This document shows, in pieces, positions 19,991 to 28,533 of a DNA stretch of 64,000 nt; the first letter of the stretch is position 1, and each line of letters starts with the position of its first letter. This DNA comes from Thiofaba sp039822285 (GTDB taxonomy: Bacteria; Pseudomonadota; Gammaproteobacteria; Halothiobacillales; Halothiobacillaceae): contig NZ_JBAJEY010000003.1 of the NCBI RefSeq assembly GCF_039822285.1, positions 172,442 through 236,441 of the forward strand, read 5' to 3'. The notes beneath the pieces were generated by a model, which was given only the letters and a program-made list of their open reading frames with translations, did no database searches and was not told the DNA's origin. A program made the position numbers and the translations under genes.

Positions 19991-20146
19991 CATCCCCTCC
20001 CTCAAGGATGCGCTGAGCAAATGACTCCCCCTCCCCCTTGAAGGGGGAGGGGCTGGGGGAGAGGGTGATAAGCCGTTGAAAATCCGCCCCCCTCTCCCTA
20101 ACCCTCCCCCACCAGGGGGGAGGGAACGGGCCGTATTCCAGATTTT
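19991..20146. other. intergenic region in the mtn operon with two G/C hairpins
   Basis: Two hairpins of nearly pure C/G arms: CCCCTCCCCC/GGGGGAGGGG at 20028-20052 and CCCTCCCC/GGGGAGGG at 20102-20124. They lie between mtnB and mtnD and could stabilise or partly terminate the message between these genes. No T-run follows either one. No gene is seen. Confidence 0.5.
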
Positions 20147-20779
20147 TCAGCATTTTCTCAACCAAAGCTCACATTCAAGCAGGAATTCCAGCGCCTCGAC
20201 GTGGCGCACGGCGTCCTCCACCGTGGCGCCCCAGGTGTACAGCCCATGTCCCTCGATGAGGTACCCCACCGGCAGGCCGTGGGCGTCGATCCAGGCATCC
20301 ACCGCCGCGGCCAAGCGCGGGATGTCCTGGTCGTTGGCAAACACGGGCACGGTCAGGGTCGCCTCGTGGCTGTCCACTCCAGGGAAGGCCTTGGCCAGCT
20401 CGTAGCCCTCAAGCTCGAGCGCCCCGCAGGTTAAGCGGGAGAGCACGGTCGCGGGCATCGAATGGGTGTGCAGCACGCAGCCGATGGCGGGCTCGCGGGC
20501 ATAGAGCTGGGTATGCAACAGGGTCTCGGCGGACGGGCGCTTGCCCGCATCCAGTGAGAAGCCGCTTTCGATCGCCACGCGCAGGAAATCATCGGTCGTC
20601 AACCGCCCCTTGTGCCGCCCGGACACGGTCAAAAGGCAGCGCGCCTCGTCCAGGCGGGCGGAAAAGTTGCTGCTGGTGGCCGGCACCCAGCCGCGCGAAA
20701 AGAAGAAACGGCCGGCCTCGACCAGCGCTTGGGCCCGTTCAAGCTGCAACGTCTCCACGACAGACGACTCCACATTCAA
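20147..20779 (-). CDS. mtnB: methylthioribulose-1-phosphate dehydratase
   Basis: A 210-residue class II aldolase-like zinc enzyme that dehydrates 5-methylthioribulose-1-phosphate in the methionine salvage pathway. Zinc ligands include His104 and His106 (CVLHTHSMPA), with the distal one likely in IEGHGLYTWG. The phrase SSNFSARL near residue 36 is the phosphate-binding region. It is the first gene of mtnB-mtnD-mtnC, diverging from thiI across 65 bases. The earlier pathway steps (mtnN or mtnP, mtnA) are not in the window. Confidence 0.95.
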   Translation of the reverse strand: MNVESSVVETLQLERAQALVEAGRFFFSRGWVPATSSNFSARLDEARCLLTVSGRHKGRLTTDDFLRVAIESGFSLDAGKRPSAETLLHTQLYAREPAIGCVLHTHSMPATVLSRLTCGALELEGYELAKAFPGVDSHEATLTVPVFANDQDIPRLAAAVDAWIDAHGLPVGYLIEGHGLYTWGATVEDAVRHVEALEFLLECELWLRKC

Positions 20780-20844
20780 ACTGGCCGCAAGCCTACCATA
20801 GGCCCCGGGTTAGAATGACCGCCTGATTCGCACCCCGACCGCCC

Positions 20845-22278
20845 ATGAAATTCATCGTCAAACTCTTCGCCGAAATCACCATCAAGAGCGACAGCGTGCG
20901 CCGCAAGATGGTGCGCCAGCTCTACCACAACCTGCACACCGTACTGGACGAGGACGCGCCAGGCTCGTGGATCACCCGCCACTGGGACCGGCTGGAGGTG
21001 GCGCCCGCACCCGGCCGCGAGGCCGCGATCCGCGCCATCCTCACCCAGACCCCCGGCATTGCCCACGTACTGGAGGCCGAGGAGATCGTCTACGACGGCA
21101 TGGCAGACCTGGTGGAGAAGGTGGCCCCGCATTATGCCGGGGCTATCGCTGGCAAGCGGTTTCGCTGCAGCACCCAGCGCAGCGGCAAGACCGACTTCAC
21201 CTCGATCGACATCGACCGCGCCCTGGGCGCACGCCTGCTGGAACTCAGTCCGACCGCCAAGGTCGACCTGCACCATCCCGATGTGGTGGTGCGCATGGCC
21301 ATCCACGGCCCGCAGGCCTGGCGCATCATCACGCGTCACGAGGGACTGGGCGGCTACCCGCTGGGCGAGCTCGGTGCCGGGCTGTCGCTGATCTCCGGCG
21401 GCTTTGATTCGGGGGTCGCCACCTACCTTGCCCTGCGCCGTGGCCTTTTGACCCACTTCTGCCTGTTCCGCCTCGGTGGAGAGACCCACATCCGCAGTGT
21501 CCTGCCGCAGGTCTACACCCTCTGGCGCCGCTATGCCCGCTCACACAATCCGCGCCTTGTCATCGTGCCGTTCGAGGGTGTGGTCGAGGCCCTCAAGGCG
21601 CACACCGACCCCGGCCTTTTGGGCGTGCTGCTCAAGCGGATGATGTTCAAGGCCGCCGAGCGCGTGGCGCACAAGGCCCGTGCCGGGGCGCTCATCACCG
21701 GCGAGAGCCTGGCGCAGGTGGCAAGCCAGACCCTGACCAACCTCAACCGCATCGACAGCGCCATCGACATGCTGGTCATCCGCCCGCTGATCACCATGCA
21801 CAAGCAGGAGATCATCGCCCAGGCCGAGAGGATCGGCCTCGCCCACCACGCCGCCTGCACCCCCGAATACTGTGGCGCGCTGATCGAGCGGCCGCACGCC
21901 TCTGCCTCCGCGGGCGCGATCGACAAGGCCGAGGCGGCCTTCCCCTGGGAAGTACTCGACCAGGCCCTGGAGGCCGCCGAGGTCCTGCTCGTGCGCAATA
22001 TCCCCGAGCGCGCCACCCGCACCACCAGCCTCCCCATCGTCCACGAGCCGGGCGACGGCCTGGTCGTCGACCTGCGCGATGCAGCCGAGGCCGCAGGCCA
22101 CCCCCGCCCCGAGACGGCCCTCGCCCTGCCCTACGCTCAGCTCGACGAGCGGCTGCACGAGCTGCCGAAGGACCGCAGGCTGATGCTCTACTGCACGCGC
22201 GGCCTGCTCTCCGCCGTCGCGGGCGAGCGCCTGCGCGAGACGGGTTTCGACGTGGCGATTTACCGCCCCGGCGAATGA
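20845..22278 (+). CDS. thiI: tRNA 4-thiouridine / thiazole sulfurtransferase ThiI
   Basis: A 477-residue enzyme making 4-thiouridine at tRNA position 8 and supplying sulfur to ThiS for the thiamine thiazole. Order: N-terminal ferredoxin-like and THUMP domains, PP-loop pyrophosphatase motif SGGFDS at 184-189, and a C-terminal rhodanese domain whose persulfide Cys450 lies in LYCTRGLLSA. A further conserved cysteine pair sits in CTPEYCGALIERP. It takes sulfur from IscS, encoded at 49.7 kb. The start MKFIVKLFAEITIKS is family-typical. Confidence 0.96.
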   Translation: MKFIVKLFAEITIKSDSVRRKMVRQLYHNLHTVLDEDAPGSWITRHWDRLEVAPAPGREAAIRAILTQTPGIAHVLEAEEIVYDGMADLVEKVAPHYAGAIAGKRFRCSTQRSGKTDFTSIDIDRALGARLLELSPTAKVDLHHPDVVVRMAIHGPQAWRIITRHEGLGGYPLGELGAGLSLISGGFDSGVATYLALRRGLLTHFCLFRLGGETHIRSVLPQVYTLWRRYARSHNPRLVIVPFEGVVEALKAHTDPGLLGVLLKRMMFKAAERVAHKARAGALITGESLAQVASQTLTNLNRIDSAIDMLVIRPLITMHKQEIIAQAERIGLAHHAACTPEYCGALIERPHASASAGAIDKAEAAFPWEVLDQALEAAEVLLVRNIPERATRTTSLPIVHEPGDGLVVDLRDAAEAAGHPRPETALALPYAQLDERLHELPKDRRLMLYCTRGLLSAVAGERLRETGFDVAIYRPGE

Positions 22279-22279
22279 A

Positions 22280-23317
22280 TCAACGCTTGCGGGTGTCGAA
22301 CGCCGCCCGCAGCCCCTCGCCGATGAAGATCAGCAGGACCAAGAGCCCCACCAGCACGCCGAAGGCGGAGAGCGACAGCCACCAGGCCTCGATGTTCTCC
22401 TTGCCCTGGGAGAGGATCTCCCCAAGACTCGGGGTGGTCGGCGGCACGCCAAGCCCCAAAAAGTCGAGGCTGGTCAGGGCGAGGATCGCACCGGACAGAC
22501 GGAACGGCAGGAAGGTCAGCACCGGCGTCATGGCGTTCGGCAAAAGGTGGCGCCACATGATCGCCCCATCCGACACGCCCAACGCCCGCGCGGCGGTGAC
22601 GTATTCGAGGTTGCGCCCGCGCAGGAACTCGGCACGCACATAGTCCGACAGCCCCATCCAGCCGAACAGCGAGAGCAGGATCAACAGCAGCCAGATGCTG
22701 GGGGTGAAGATCGAGCTGAAGATGATCAAGAGATACAACTCTGGCATCGAGCCCCACACCTCGATGAAGCGCTGGAAGGCGAGATCGAAGCGCCCACCAA
22801 GGTAGCCCTGCAGGGCCCCGGTCAAAAGGCCGAGGACCAACCCCACCGCGGTCAACGCCAGACCGAACAGCACCGACAGGCGGAAGCCGTAGATCAGGCG
22901 CGCCAGCACATCGCGCCCGCGGTCGTCCGTGCCCAGCCAGTGGTCACTCGATGGCGGCGCGGGGTTGGGGTGGTCGGTGTAGTAATTGATGCTGCTGTAG
23001 CCGTACGGGATGGGCGCGCGCAGCATCCAGTTGCCGCCGCGGGTCAGCTGCTCGATCACGAACGGGTCGTGGTAGTCCGCCTCGGTCTCGAACTCGCCGC
23101 CGAAGGTCGTCTCCGGGTAGGTCTTGAGGAGGGGCACGTACAACTCGCCCTGGTAGCTGACCACGAGGGGCTTGTCGTTAGCGATCAGCTCGGCAAACAG
23201 GCTTGCGCCGAACAGACCGAGGAAGATCCACAGGCTCCAGATGGCGCGCCGATTGGCGCAAAAGCGCTGCCAGGCGCGGCGCCCGGGGGTTTGGGCAGCA
23301 ACCACGGTATCGCTCAT
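22280..23317 (-). CDS. yejE: peptide ABC transporter inner-membrane permease YejE-type
   Basis: About 345 residues with a short cytoplasmic N-terminus, one early membrane segment, a long periplasmic loop and five further segments with the BPD permease EAA loop (VTAARALGVSDGAIMWRHLLPN). In E. coli YejABEF imports peptides, including microcin C. The ATG at 23317 is one base after the yejB stop. The stop is one base from the end of convergent thiI. No ATPase gene (yejF) follows here, so the ATP-binding subunit must be encoded elsewhere or be shared. Confidence 0.9.
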   Translation of the reverse strand: MSDTVVAAQTPGRRAWQRFCANRRAIWSLWIFLGLFGASLFAELIANDKPLVVSYQGELYVPLLKTYPETTFGGEFETEADYHDPFVIEQLTRGGNWMLRAPIPYGYSSINYYTDHPNPAPPSSDHWLGTDDRGRDVLARLIYGFRLSVLFGLALTAVGLVLGLLTGALQGYLGGRFDLAFQRFIEVWGSMPELYLLIIFSSIFTPSIWLLLILLSLFGWMGLSDYVRAEFLRGRNLEYVTAARALGVSDGAIMWRHLLPNAMTPVLTFLPFRLSGAILALTSLDFLGLGVPPTTPSLGEILSQGKENIEAWWLSLSAFGVLVGLLVLLIFIGEGLRAAFDTRKR

Positions 23318-23318
23318 G

Positions 23319-24374
23319 TCAACGCTCCAACGCACCGAACTGGATGCGCGGGTCCACCCAGGCGTAGGAGAGATCGGTCAAAAGTTTCGCCACCAGCCCG
23401 AGCAGGGTGTAGATGTACAGGGTGCCGAGCACCACCGGATAATCCCGCTGCAACACCGCTTCATACGACAGAAGCCCCAGGCCATCGAGCGAGAACAGGG
23501 TCTCGATCAGCAGGCTGCCGGTGAAGAAGGCACCGATGAAGGCTGCGGGGAAGCCGGTCACCAGCGGAATCACCGCGTTGCGGAACACATGGCCGTACAG
23601 CACCTGGTTCTCAGACAACCCTTTGGCGCGTGCGGTCAGCACGTACTGCTTGCGGATCTCCTCCAGGAAGCTGTTCTTGGTCAGCAGAGTCATGACCGCG
23701 AAGTTGCCGACCACCATCGCGGTCACCGGCAGCGCCATGTGCCACAGATAGTCACCAATGCGCGCCGGCCAGGAGAGCTCGTCCCAGTGATCCGACACCA
23801 GCCCACGCAGGGGGAAAACGTCCCAGAAACTGCCACCGCCAAACAAGACCAGCAGGAACAGACCGAGGACGAAACCCGGGATGGCGTAACCCACCAGCAG
23901 CAGGGTCGTGGTCCAGACATCGAACGGCGTGCCGTCGCGCACGGCCTTGCGCACCCCAAGCGGGATGCTGATCAGGTAGGTCAGCAGGAAGGTCCACATC
24001 CCCAGGCTGATCGACACCGGCAGCTTGCTCGCCATGAGTGCAAGCACGTCCTGATGCTGGAAATAGCTCTCGCCGAGGTCGAAGGTGAGGTAGTTACCCA
24101 GCATGGCGAGGAAGCGCTCATAGGCCGGCTTATCGAAGCCGTAGAAGGCGCGAATCTCCGCCAGCCGCTCCTCATCCAGTCCCTGTGCCCCGCGGTACAT
24201 GCCCTCCGCGCCGACGCTCGCCTCGCCGCCCTCACGTCCGCCGTGCTGGAGCTGGTGGACCAGCTGCTCGACCGGACCGCCCGGCACGAACTGGGTCACC
24301 GCGAACGTGATGAGCAGCACCCCAAACAGGGTGGGGATCATCAGCAGCAGACGCTTGAGGATGTAGTGGGCCAT
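23319..24374 (-). CDS. yejB: peptide ABC transporter inner-membrane permease YejB-type
   Basis: About 351 residues of a DppB/OppB-like permease: N-terminal membrane segment (LKRLLLMIPTLFGVLLITF), a periplasmic region longer than in DppB, then five segments with the EAA loop (VLTARAKGLSENQVLYGHVFRNAV). It pairs with YejE. Its ATG overlaps the stop of the upstream lipoprotein gene by one base. The length is close to E. coli YejB (364). Confidence 0.9.
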   Translation of the reverse strand: MAHYILKRLLLMIPTLFGVLLITFAVTQFVPGGPVEQLVHQLQHGGREGGEASVGAEGMYRGAQGLDEERLAEIRAFYGFDKPAYERFLAMLGNYLTFDLGESYFQHQDVLALMASKLPVSISLGMWTFLLTYLISIPLGVRKAVRDGTPFDVWTTTLLLVGYAIPGFVLGLFLLVLFGGGSFWDVFPLRGLVSDHWDELSWPARIGDYLWHMALPVTAMVVGNFAVMTLLTKNSFLEEIRKQYVLTARAKGLSENQVLYGHVFRNAVIPLVTGFPAAFIGAFFTGSLLIETLFSLDGLGLLSYEAVLQRDYPVVLGTLYIYTLLGLVAKLLTDLSYAWVDPRIQFGALER

Positions 24375-24907
24375 CACTTTGCCCCCTCACCTACAGGTCG
24401 GCGCTCCTCCGTGATGTGCCCTCCGCAGCGCAGGAAGCAGGCCTCATACGGCGGCTGGCAGCCGCAATCCTTGCGGCAGGCTACGCGCGCACGGGCGGTC
24501 TCGCTCGCCAAGGTCGGCGGTCCGGCCGGCGGCTGAGGGGGTGGATCGTACCAGCCATAGAAGGATCGCGGCGCCCAGCACGGGCGGAAGCGGTCGTAGA
24601 ACCAGTCGTCCTGCCAGACATTCAAGCGCCAGAACAGGAGCTCGGTGCGGTACTGCTCCATGGCCGCAGCGTAGGCCTCCAGGGCCTTGGGCAGGTTCTC
24701 CCGCGCCCGTACCTCGGCCTGCGCCTCGCAGGCATCCCGCTCGGCCTTGCAGCGCGCCTGGCAGGCGGCGAGCTCGGCCTCGCAGTTTTTCAGGCAAGAC
24801 TGCCCAGCGACGTCCGTGGGGGGGTGGTAATGCTTGACCACGACCGTCTGCGGGGCGCAGGCGGCCAGCAGGGTGGGCAATACGAGTAACCCTAATCTAA
24901 TCATCAT
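24374..24907 (-). CDS. Cys-rich lipoprotein inside the yej operon
   Basis: A 177-residue predicted lipoprotein: the signal ends LPTLLAAC, so Cys16 would be lipidated. The mature part carries pairs of cysteines in a helical segment (CLKNCEAELAACQARCKAERDAC), a central Tyr/Trp/Pro-rich part and a second cluster (CRKDCGCQPPYEACFLRCGG). I know no named family. It overlaps both neighbours (YkgJ-like upstream by four bases, yejB downstream by one), so it is made with the transporter. A metal- or disulfide-related role at the importer is possible but is inference only. Confidence 0.75.
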   Translation of the reverse strand: MMIRLGLLVLPTLLAACAPQTVVVKHYHPPTDVAGQSCLKNCEAELAACQARCKAERDACEAQAEVRARENLPKALEAYAAAMEQYRTELLFWRLNVWQDDWFYDRFRPCWAPRSFYGWYDPPPQPPAGPPTLASETARARVACRKDCGCQPPYEACFLRCGGHITEERRPVGEGAK

Positions 24908-25269
24908 CCCCTCTTGCTGGGATCAAGCGGCTTCAGACGGGGCAACCCCCAGCGCTCGCGCACGCGGTCGCAGGCCGAGTCCGGTTCCGGGTCGTCCAAG
25001 GCCATTAGAAACTCACGGCAGGGCGAGGGGCGGTTTTCGTAGATGGCACAGGAGGTGAAGTCCCCCACCTCGCCCTGCAAGGCGACACAACGCGGCTCGG
25101 GGCGGTTGGTGCCCTTCATCACGGCACGGAAGTCGTTGAGCTTCTCGGTAAGCTCTGGCGGTACGCAGCCACCCGCCGCCGGCTCGGCCTCCGTCCAGTA
25201 GAAACTGACCCGGAAGGTGGAGCAGCAGGCGCCGCAGCTCAGACAGGGGTTGGTGTGGGTCTCGGTCAT
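24904..25269 (-). CDS. YkgJ-family cysteine-cluster protein
   Basis: A 121-residue small cytoplasmic protein with the family signature CLSCGACCSTFR near the N-terminus and later conserved cysteines in RCVALQGEVGDFTSCAIYENRPSPCREF, eight in this pattern (UPF0153/CxxCxxCC, proposed Fe-S or zinc binding). The function is unknown in the family. It overlaps the yejA stop by four bases and the following lipoprotein start by four bases, so it is part of the yej operon. Confidence 0.9.
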   Translation of the reverse strand: MTETHTNPCLSCGACCSTFRVSFYWTEAEPAAGGCVPPELTEKLNDFRAVMKGTNRPEPRCVALQGEVGDFTSCAIYENRPSPCREFLMALDDPEPDSACDRVRERWGLPRLKPLDPSKRG

Positions 25270-27062
25270 GGCTTATGCCACCAAGTCTTGAGTACCCAGG
25301 GTTCAGCCTCGAAATAGCGCGGCAACACCGAAGGTCTGCCGAACCGGTCCCAATAGGCGATGCGGTGCTCGCCAATATACCAGTTGGGGACCAGGTAATG
25401 CCCCCACAAGAGCACCCGATCCAGCGCGCGTGCCGCGGTCACCAGGCTTTTGCGATCCTTCGCGTAAACGACCTTCTCGACCAGCGCATCAACCACCGGG
25501 TCCTGCACCCCCATCGCGTTGTTCGAGCCCTCGCGGTCCCGGCTTGCGGAGTGGAACATGTTGAACAGCTCGTTGCCCGGCGACTGCGACTGACCGAACA
25601 CCTCAATCACCGCGTCGAAGTCGAAGGTATCCACCCGCCGCTGGTACAGGGCCGCATCAATGGTGCGGTAGTCCGCCTGGATGCCCAGCTTGCGCAGATT
25701 GTAGACATACGGCGCCATGATCCGCTCGAAGCCCTTCTGCCCAAGCAGGATCTCGAACCGGAACGGCCTACCCTCGGCATTCACCAGCACCCCATCGCGC
25801 ACCCGCCACCCGGCCTCCTCCAGCAAGTGCTTGGCGCGGATCAGATTGGCACGCAGCTGCGCTGCATCCCCAGCCACGGGCGGCTTGAATTCGCGGGTGA
25901 AGACCTCAGGCGGCACCTGGTCACGGTAAGGCTCCAGCAGGGCCAGCTCCTCGCCCTGCGGCAAGCCCCGTGCGGCCAACTCGCTGTTGCTGAAGTAGCT
26001 GTCACAGCGGGTGTACTGACCGTAGAACAGGTTACGGTTGGACCACTCGAAATCCATCGCAAGCCCCAAGGCTTCGCGTACGCGGCGGTCCTGAAACAGG
26101 ACGCGGCGGGTGTTGAACACCACCCCCTGCATCCCCGCATTGTTGTGGTGCGGAATGGTGGCCTTGATGATCTCGCCACTGGCATAGCGCGGCCCCTCGT
26201 GGTCACGCGCCCAGCGTTTGGAGTGGTTCTCGTAGAAGAACTCGAATTCCCCCGCCTTGAATGCCTCAAGCGAGACGGTGCGGTCCTTGTAGTATTTGAA
26301 GGTGATGCGGTCGAAATTGAACATACCGCGCCGCACGGGCAAGTCTTGGGCCCAGTAGTCGGGGTTGCGCCGGTAGCGGATCTGCTTGCCCCAATCAAAC
26401 GATTCGACCAGGTACGGCCCGCTGCCCACCGGGGCCACCCGCGCGAGCTGGTCGAAGGCCCGGCCCGCCACCCACTTCTCGGACAGCACCGGCATCTCAC
26501 CGAGAATCAGATGCAGCTCCGGATTGGTGCGCTTGAAGACGAAGCGCACGGTGCGTGTATCCAGCACCTCCGCCCGCTCCACGTCCGCCCAATAGAAACG
26601 GTACATGGGATGGGCCAGCGTCGAGCGCAGGGTATCAAAGGAAAACTTCACATCCTGGGCCGTGACCGGCATGCCATCCGAAAAACGCGCCTGCGGGCGC
26701 AGGCGGAAGGTCACCGACAAACCATCGTCCGCCAGGCTCACGTCCTCCGCCAGCAAACCGTACATCGAGAAAGGCTCATCCAGGCTTTTCTCCAGCAGGC
26801 TCTCGAACACCAGCACCCCCAGCCCTGCGGCCGACAACCCCTTGAGCAGAAAGGGGTTGAGCGAATCGAAACTACCGAAGGCCGACATCAGGAGCTCGCC
26901 ACCCTTGGGCGCATCCGGATTGACGTACTTGAAATGAGTGAAGTCCGCCGGATAGGCCGGCTCGTAACCAAGGGCCAAGGCCGGGGCAGCATGAGATGGG
27001 GCCTGGACGATGAGCAGAGCCAGCAAGAGTGCGGCGGCCAGGCGGCGGAGGAGTGCTATCAT
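25266..27062 (-). CDS. yejA: periplasmic peptide-binding protein YejA-type
   Basis: A 598-residue SBP family 5 protein. A signal peptide ends near residue 25 (SHAAPAL), followed by the bilobal solute-binding fold with ALGYEPAYPADFTHFKYVNP, typical of YejA, and FSDGMPVTAQDVKFSFDTL. It captures peptides for YejB/YejE. It is the first gene of the operon yejA-ykgJ-like-lipoprotein-yejB-yejE. It diverges from fabI with only 35 bases between starts, so the two promoters must overlap or lie within coding sequence. Confidence 0.93.
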   Translation of the reverse strand: MIALLRRLAAALLLALLIVQAPSHAAPALALGYEPAYPADFTHFKYVNPDAPKGGELLMSAFGSFDSLNPFLLKGLSAAGLGVLVFESLLEKSLDEPFSMYGLLAEDVSLADDGLSVTFRLRPQARFSDGMPVTAQDVKFSFDTLRSTLAHPMYRFYWADVERAEVLDTRTVRFVFKRTNPELHLILGEMPVLSEKWVAGRAFDQLARVAPVGSGPYLVESFDWGKQIRYRRNPDYWAQDLPVRRGMFNFDRITFKYYKDRTVSLEAFKAGEFEFFYENHSKRWARDHEGPRYASGEIIKATIPHHNNAGMQGVVFNTRRVLFQDRRVREALGLAMDFEWSNRNLFYGQYTRCDSYFSNSELAARGLPQGEELALLEPYRDQVPPEVFTREFKPPVAGDAAQLRANLIRAKHLLEEAGWRVRDGVLVNAEGRPFRFEILLGQKGFERIMAPYVYNLRKLGIQADYRTIDAALYQRRVDTFDFDAVIEVFGQSQSPGNELFNMFHSASRDREGSNNAMGVQDPVVDALVEKVVYAKDRKSLVTAARALDRVLLWGHYLVPNWYIGEHRIAYWDRFGRPSVLPRYFEAEPWVLKTWWHKP

Positions 27063-27097
27063 GCGCAGGATTAAATCATAATCTGAGGAGTGACAGC

Positions 27098-27886
27098 ATG
27101 GGCTTTCTTAGCGGCAAGCGCGCCCTGATCGTGGGCCTGGCCAACGACCGTTCCATCGCCTACGGCATCGCCAAGGCCATGCACCGCGAAGGCGCGGAAC
27201 TGGCCTTCACCTACCTGAACGACCGGTTCAAGGAGCGCGTGGAAAAATACGCCGCTGAGTTTGGCGCCAAGATCATCCTGCCGCTGGATGTGAGCGTAGA
27301 TGAACAGATCGACGCCCTCCCCGGCCTGCTCGGCCAATACTGGGACGGCCTCGACATCCTCGTCCACTCCGTCGCCTTCGCCCCGAAGGAGCAGCTGGCC
27401 GGCGACTACGTCGACAACACCACCCGCGAAGGGTTCCGCATTGCCCACGACATCAGCTCCTGGAGCCTGACCGCGCTGGCCAAGGTGCTGCGCCCGATGA
27501 TGAAAGACCGCGAGGATGCCTCCATCCTCACCCTCTCCTACCTCGGCGCGGAGCGCGCCATGCCCAACTACAACGTCATGGGCGTGGCCAAGGCCAGCCT
27601 CGAGGCCAACGTGCGCTACATGGCCGCGAGCCTCGGGCCGGACAACATCCGCGTCAACTCCATCTCCGCCGGCCCGATCAAGACGCTGGCCGCCTCTGGC
27701 ATTGGCGAATTCAAGATGTTCCTCGACTACGTCGAGCGCAATGCCCCGCTGCGCCGCAACGTCACCATCGACGATGTCGGCAACACCGCCGCTTTCCTTG
27801 CCTCCTACCTTGCGCGCGGCATCACCGGCGAAAACATCTACGTCGATTCCGGCTATTTCATCACCGGCATGGGGCGGTGTGACTAA
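27098..27886 (+). CDS. fabI: enoyl-[acyl-carrier-protein] reductase (NADH) FabI
   Basis: A 262-residue SDR-family reductase for the last step of fatty-acid elongation and the target of triclosan. The NADH site GLANDRSIAYGIAKAM is near the N-terminus. Catalytic residues are Tyr148, Tyr158 and Lys165, exactly two later than E. coli Tyr146/Tyr156/Lys163. The start at 27098 has GAGGAG nine bases upstream. In Pseudomonas aeruginosa fabI lies beside ppiD; here the 5.5 kb accessory island separates them. Confidence 0.97.
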   Translation: MGFLSGKRALIVGLANDRSIAYGIAKAMHREGAELAFTYLNDRFKERVEKYAAEFGAKIILPLDVSVDEQIDALPGLLGQYWDGLDILVHSVAFAPKEQLAGDYVDNTTREGFRIAHDISSWSLTALAKVLRPMMKDREDASILTLSYLGAERAMPNYNVMGVAKASLEANVRYMAASLGPDNIRVNSISAGPIKTLAASGIGEFKMFLDYVERNAPLRRNVTIDDVGNTAAFLASYLARGITGENIYVDSGYFITGMGRCD

Positions 27887-27908
27887 GGGCGAAACTCAGC
27901 CCCGAAAT

Positions 27909-27936
27909 AAAAAACCAGCCGCCCGGCGGGTTTTTT
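27909..27936 (+). terminator. intrinsic terminator of fabI
   Basis: AAAACC/GGTTTT arms around a G/C-rich interior with six Ts on the plus strand, 23 bases after the fabI stop. Confidence 0.6.
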
Positions 27937-28094
27937 CATCAGGCCGTTGAAGCAAAGAGAGGAAACCTTTCTTCAACGCGCTTGATCCCTCCTCTTACCA
28001 GGCCGTTGAAAAGAGTTTTTCAAGGGCCTGGTAAGTGACCAAGCTAAAAAAAGACCCGCACAAGGCGGGTCGGGTTCGGTCCATGTAAGACCTT
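27937..28094. other. hairpin cluster at the left edge of the accessory island
   Basis: No gene. Two hairpins share the word AGGCCGTTGAA. The first (27946-27977) pairs GTTGAAG with CTTCAAC and AAAG with CTTT. The second (27994-28035) pairs 11 bases (CTTACCAGGCC) and, after one mismatch, seven more. The second hairpin is followed by a minus-strand terminator. Confidence 0.55.
28045..28071 (-). terminator. intrinsic terminator facing out of the island
   Basis: On the minus strand, GACCCGC and GCGGGTC pair over a five-base loop and are followed by seven Ts (A-run 28046-28052). It would end a leftward transcript coming from the restriction-modification side. No confident leftward gene is seen; a 49-codon frame (28141-28290) is the only candidate. 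Confidence 0.6.
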
Positions 28095-28131
28095 ATTGTA
28101 GCAACGGCTCTCACCCCGGATGGCTACAGTG
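28095..28131 (+). repeat. island-flanking 37-base inverted repeat, left copy
   Basis: It begins ATTGTAGC and ends GGCTACAGTG. Its central 21 bases (28108-28128) are the exact reverse complement of 33353-33373. Over 37 bases the two copies match at about 31 positions. The copy is itself partly palindromic (TTGTAGC/GCTACA). Confidence 0.75.
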
Positions 28132-28274
28132 GGATTTATTTTAACTGAGGAGAAGACCTAATGGAACGGGGGTGGCGGCGACCAGCGCCGCCGCCACCTT
28201 TTCGCTGATGATGCCGAAGATTGCCGCCAGCTCGTCGCAGCGGCCCTCGAACTGCGCCTCGCCCAACGCGGCGA

Positions 28275-28303
28275 TTGGATACACGTTTGTGTATCCATAT
28301 GCT
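28275..28303 (+). promoter_or_regulatory. promoter with palindromic operator ahead of the restriction-modification operon
   Basis: A -35 TTGGAT (28275-28280) and -10 TATGCT (28298-28303) are separated by 17 bases. A perfect 9-bp inverted repeat, TGGATACAC and GTGTATCCA around GTTT (28276-28297), fills the space from the -35 to the -10. A protein bound there would block RNA polymerase. The predicted start of transcription is within about ten bases of the TTG start of the ribbon-helix-helix gene, so that message has almost no leader. Confidence 0.6.
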
Positions 28304-28317
28304 AAAGTGCCGCCAAG

Positions 28318-28533
28318 TTGAGCAAAGACGCTGGCCTCCGTATCCGTGTTGAAAAGGAACTCCGCGAGGGGTTCCAGCGGGCTTGCCTGGCTGAAAACAG
28401 GCATGCGTCCGAAGTGCTGCGCGAATTCATGCAGGCATTCGCTCACCGGCATCAAGGCGGCTTGCAGCCAGATATGTTCACGGCACCAGCAGCCAGGAAG
28501 CCACGCCAATCAATCAAGAGAAAATCAAAATGA
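28318..28533 (+). CDS. small ribbon-helix-helix-type DNA-binding protein, likely operon autoregulator
   Basis: A 71-residue protein. Residues about 7-40 (LRIRVEKELREGFQRACLAE then a second helix ASEVLREFMQAFAHRH) fit a beta-strand followed by two helices, the CopG/Arc-like fold, and the tail is basic. The start is TTG at 28318, the only usable start in the frame after the promoter. The stop overlaps the methyltransferase ATG by four bases. Position and palindromic operator suggest it represses its own operon, replacing the HTH controller proteins usual in restriction-modification systems. It could instead be an orphan antitoxin; no toxin is beside it. Confidence 0.7.
   Translation: MSKDAGLRIRVEKELREGFQRACLAENRHASEVLREFMQAFAHRHQGGLQPDMFTAPAARKPRQSIKRKSK

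Noticed and set aside
28141..28509. 122-codon frame antisense to the RHH gene
   Set aside because: Most of it is a shadow of the RHH gene. Only its last 49 codons lie outside and are reported as a low-interest question.
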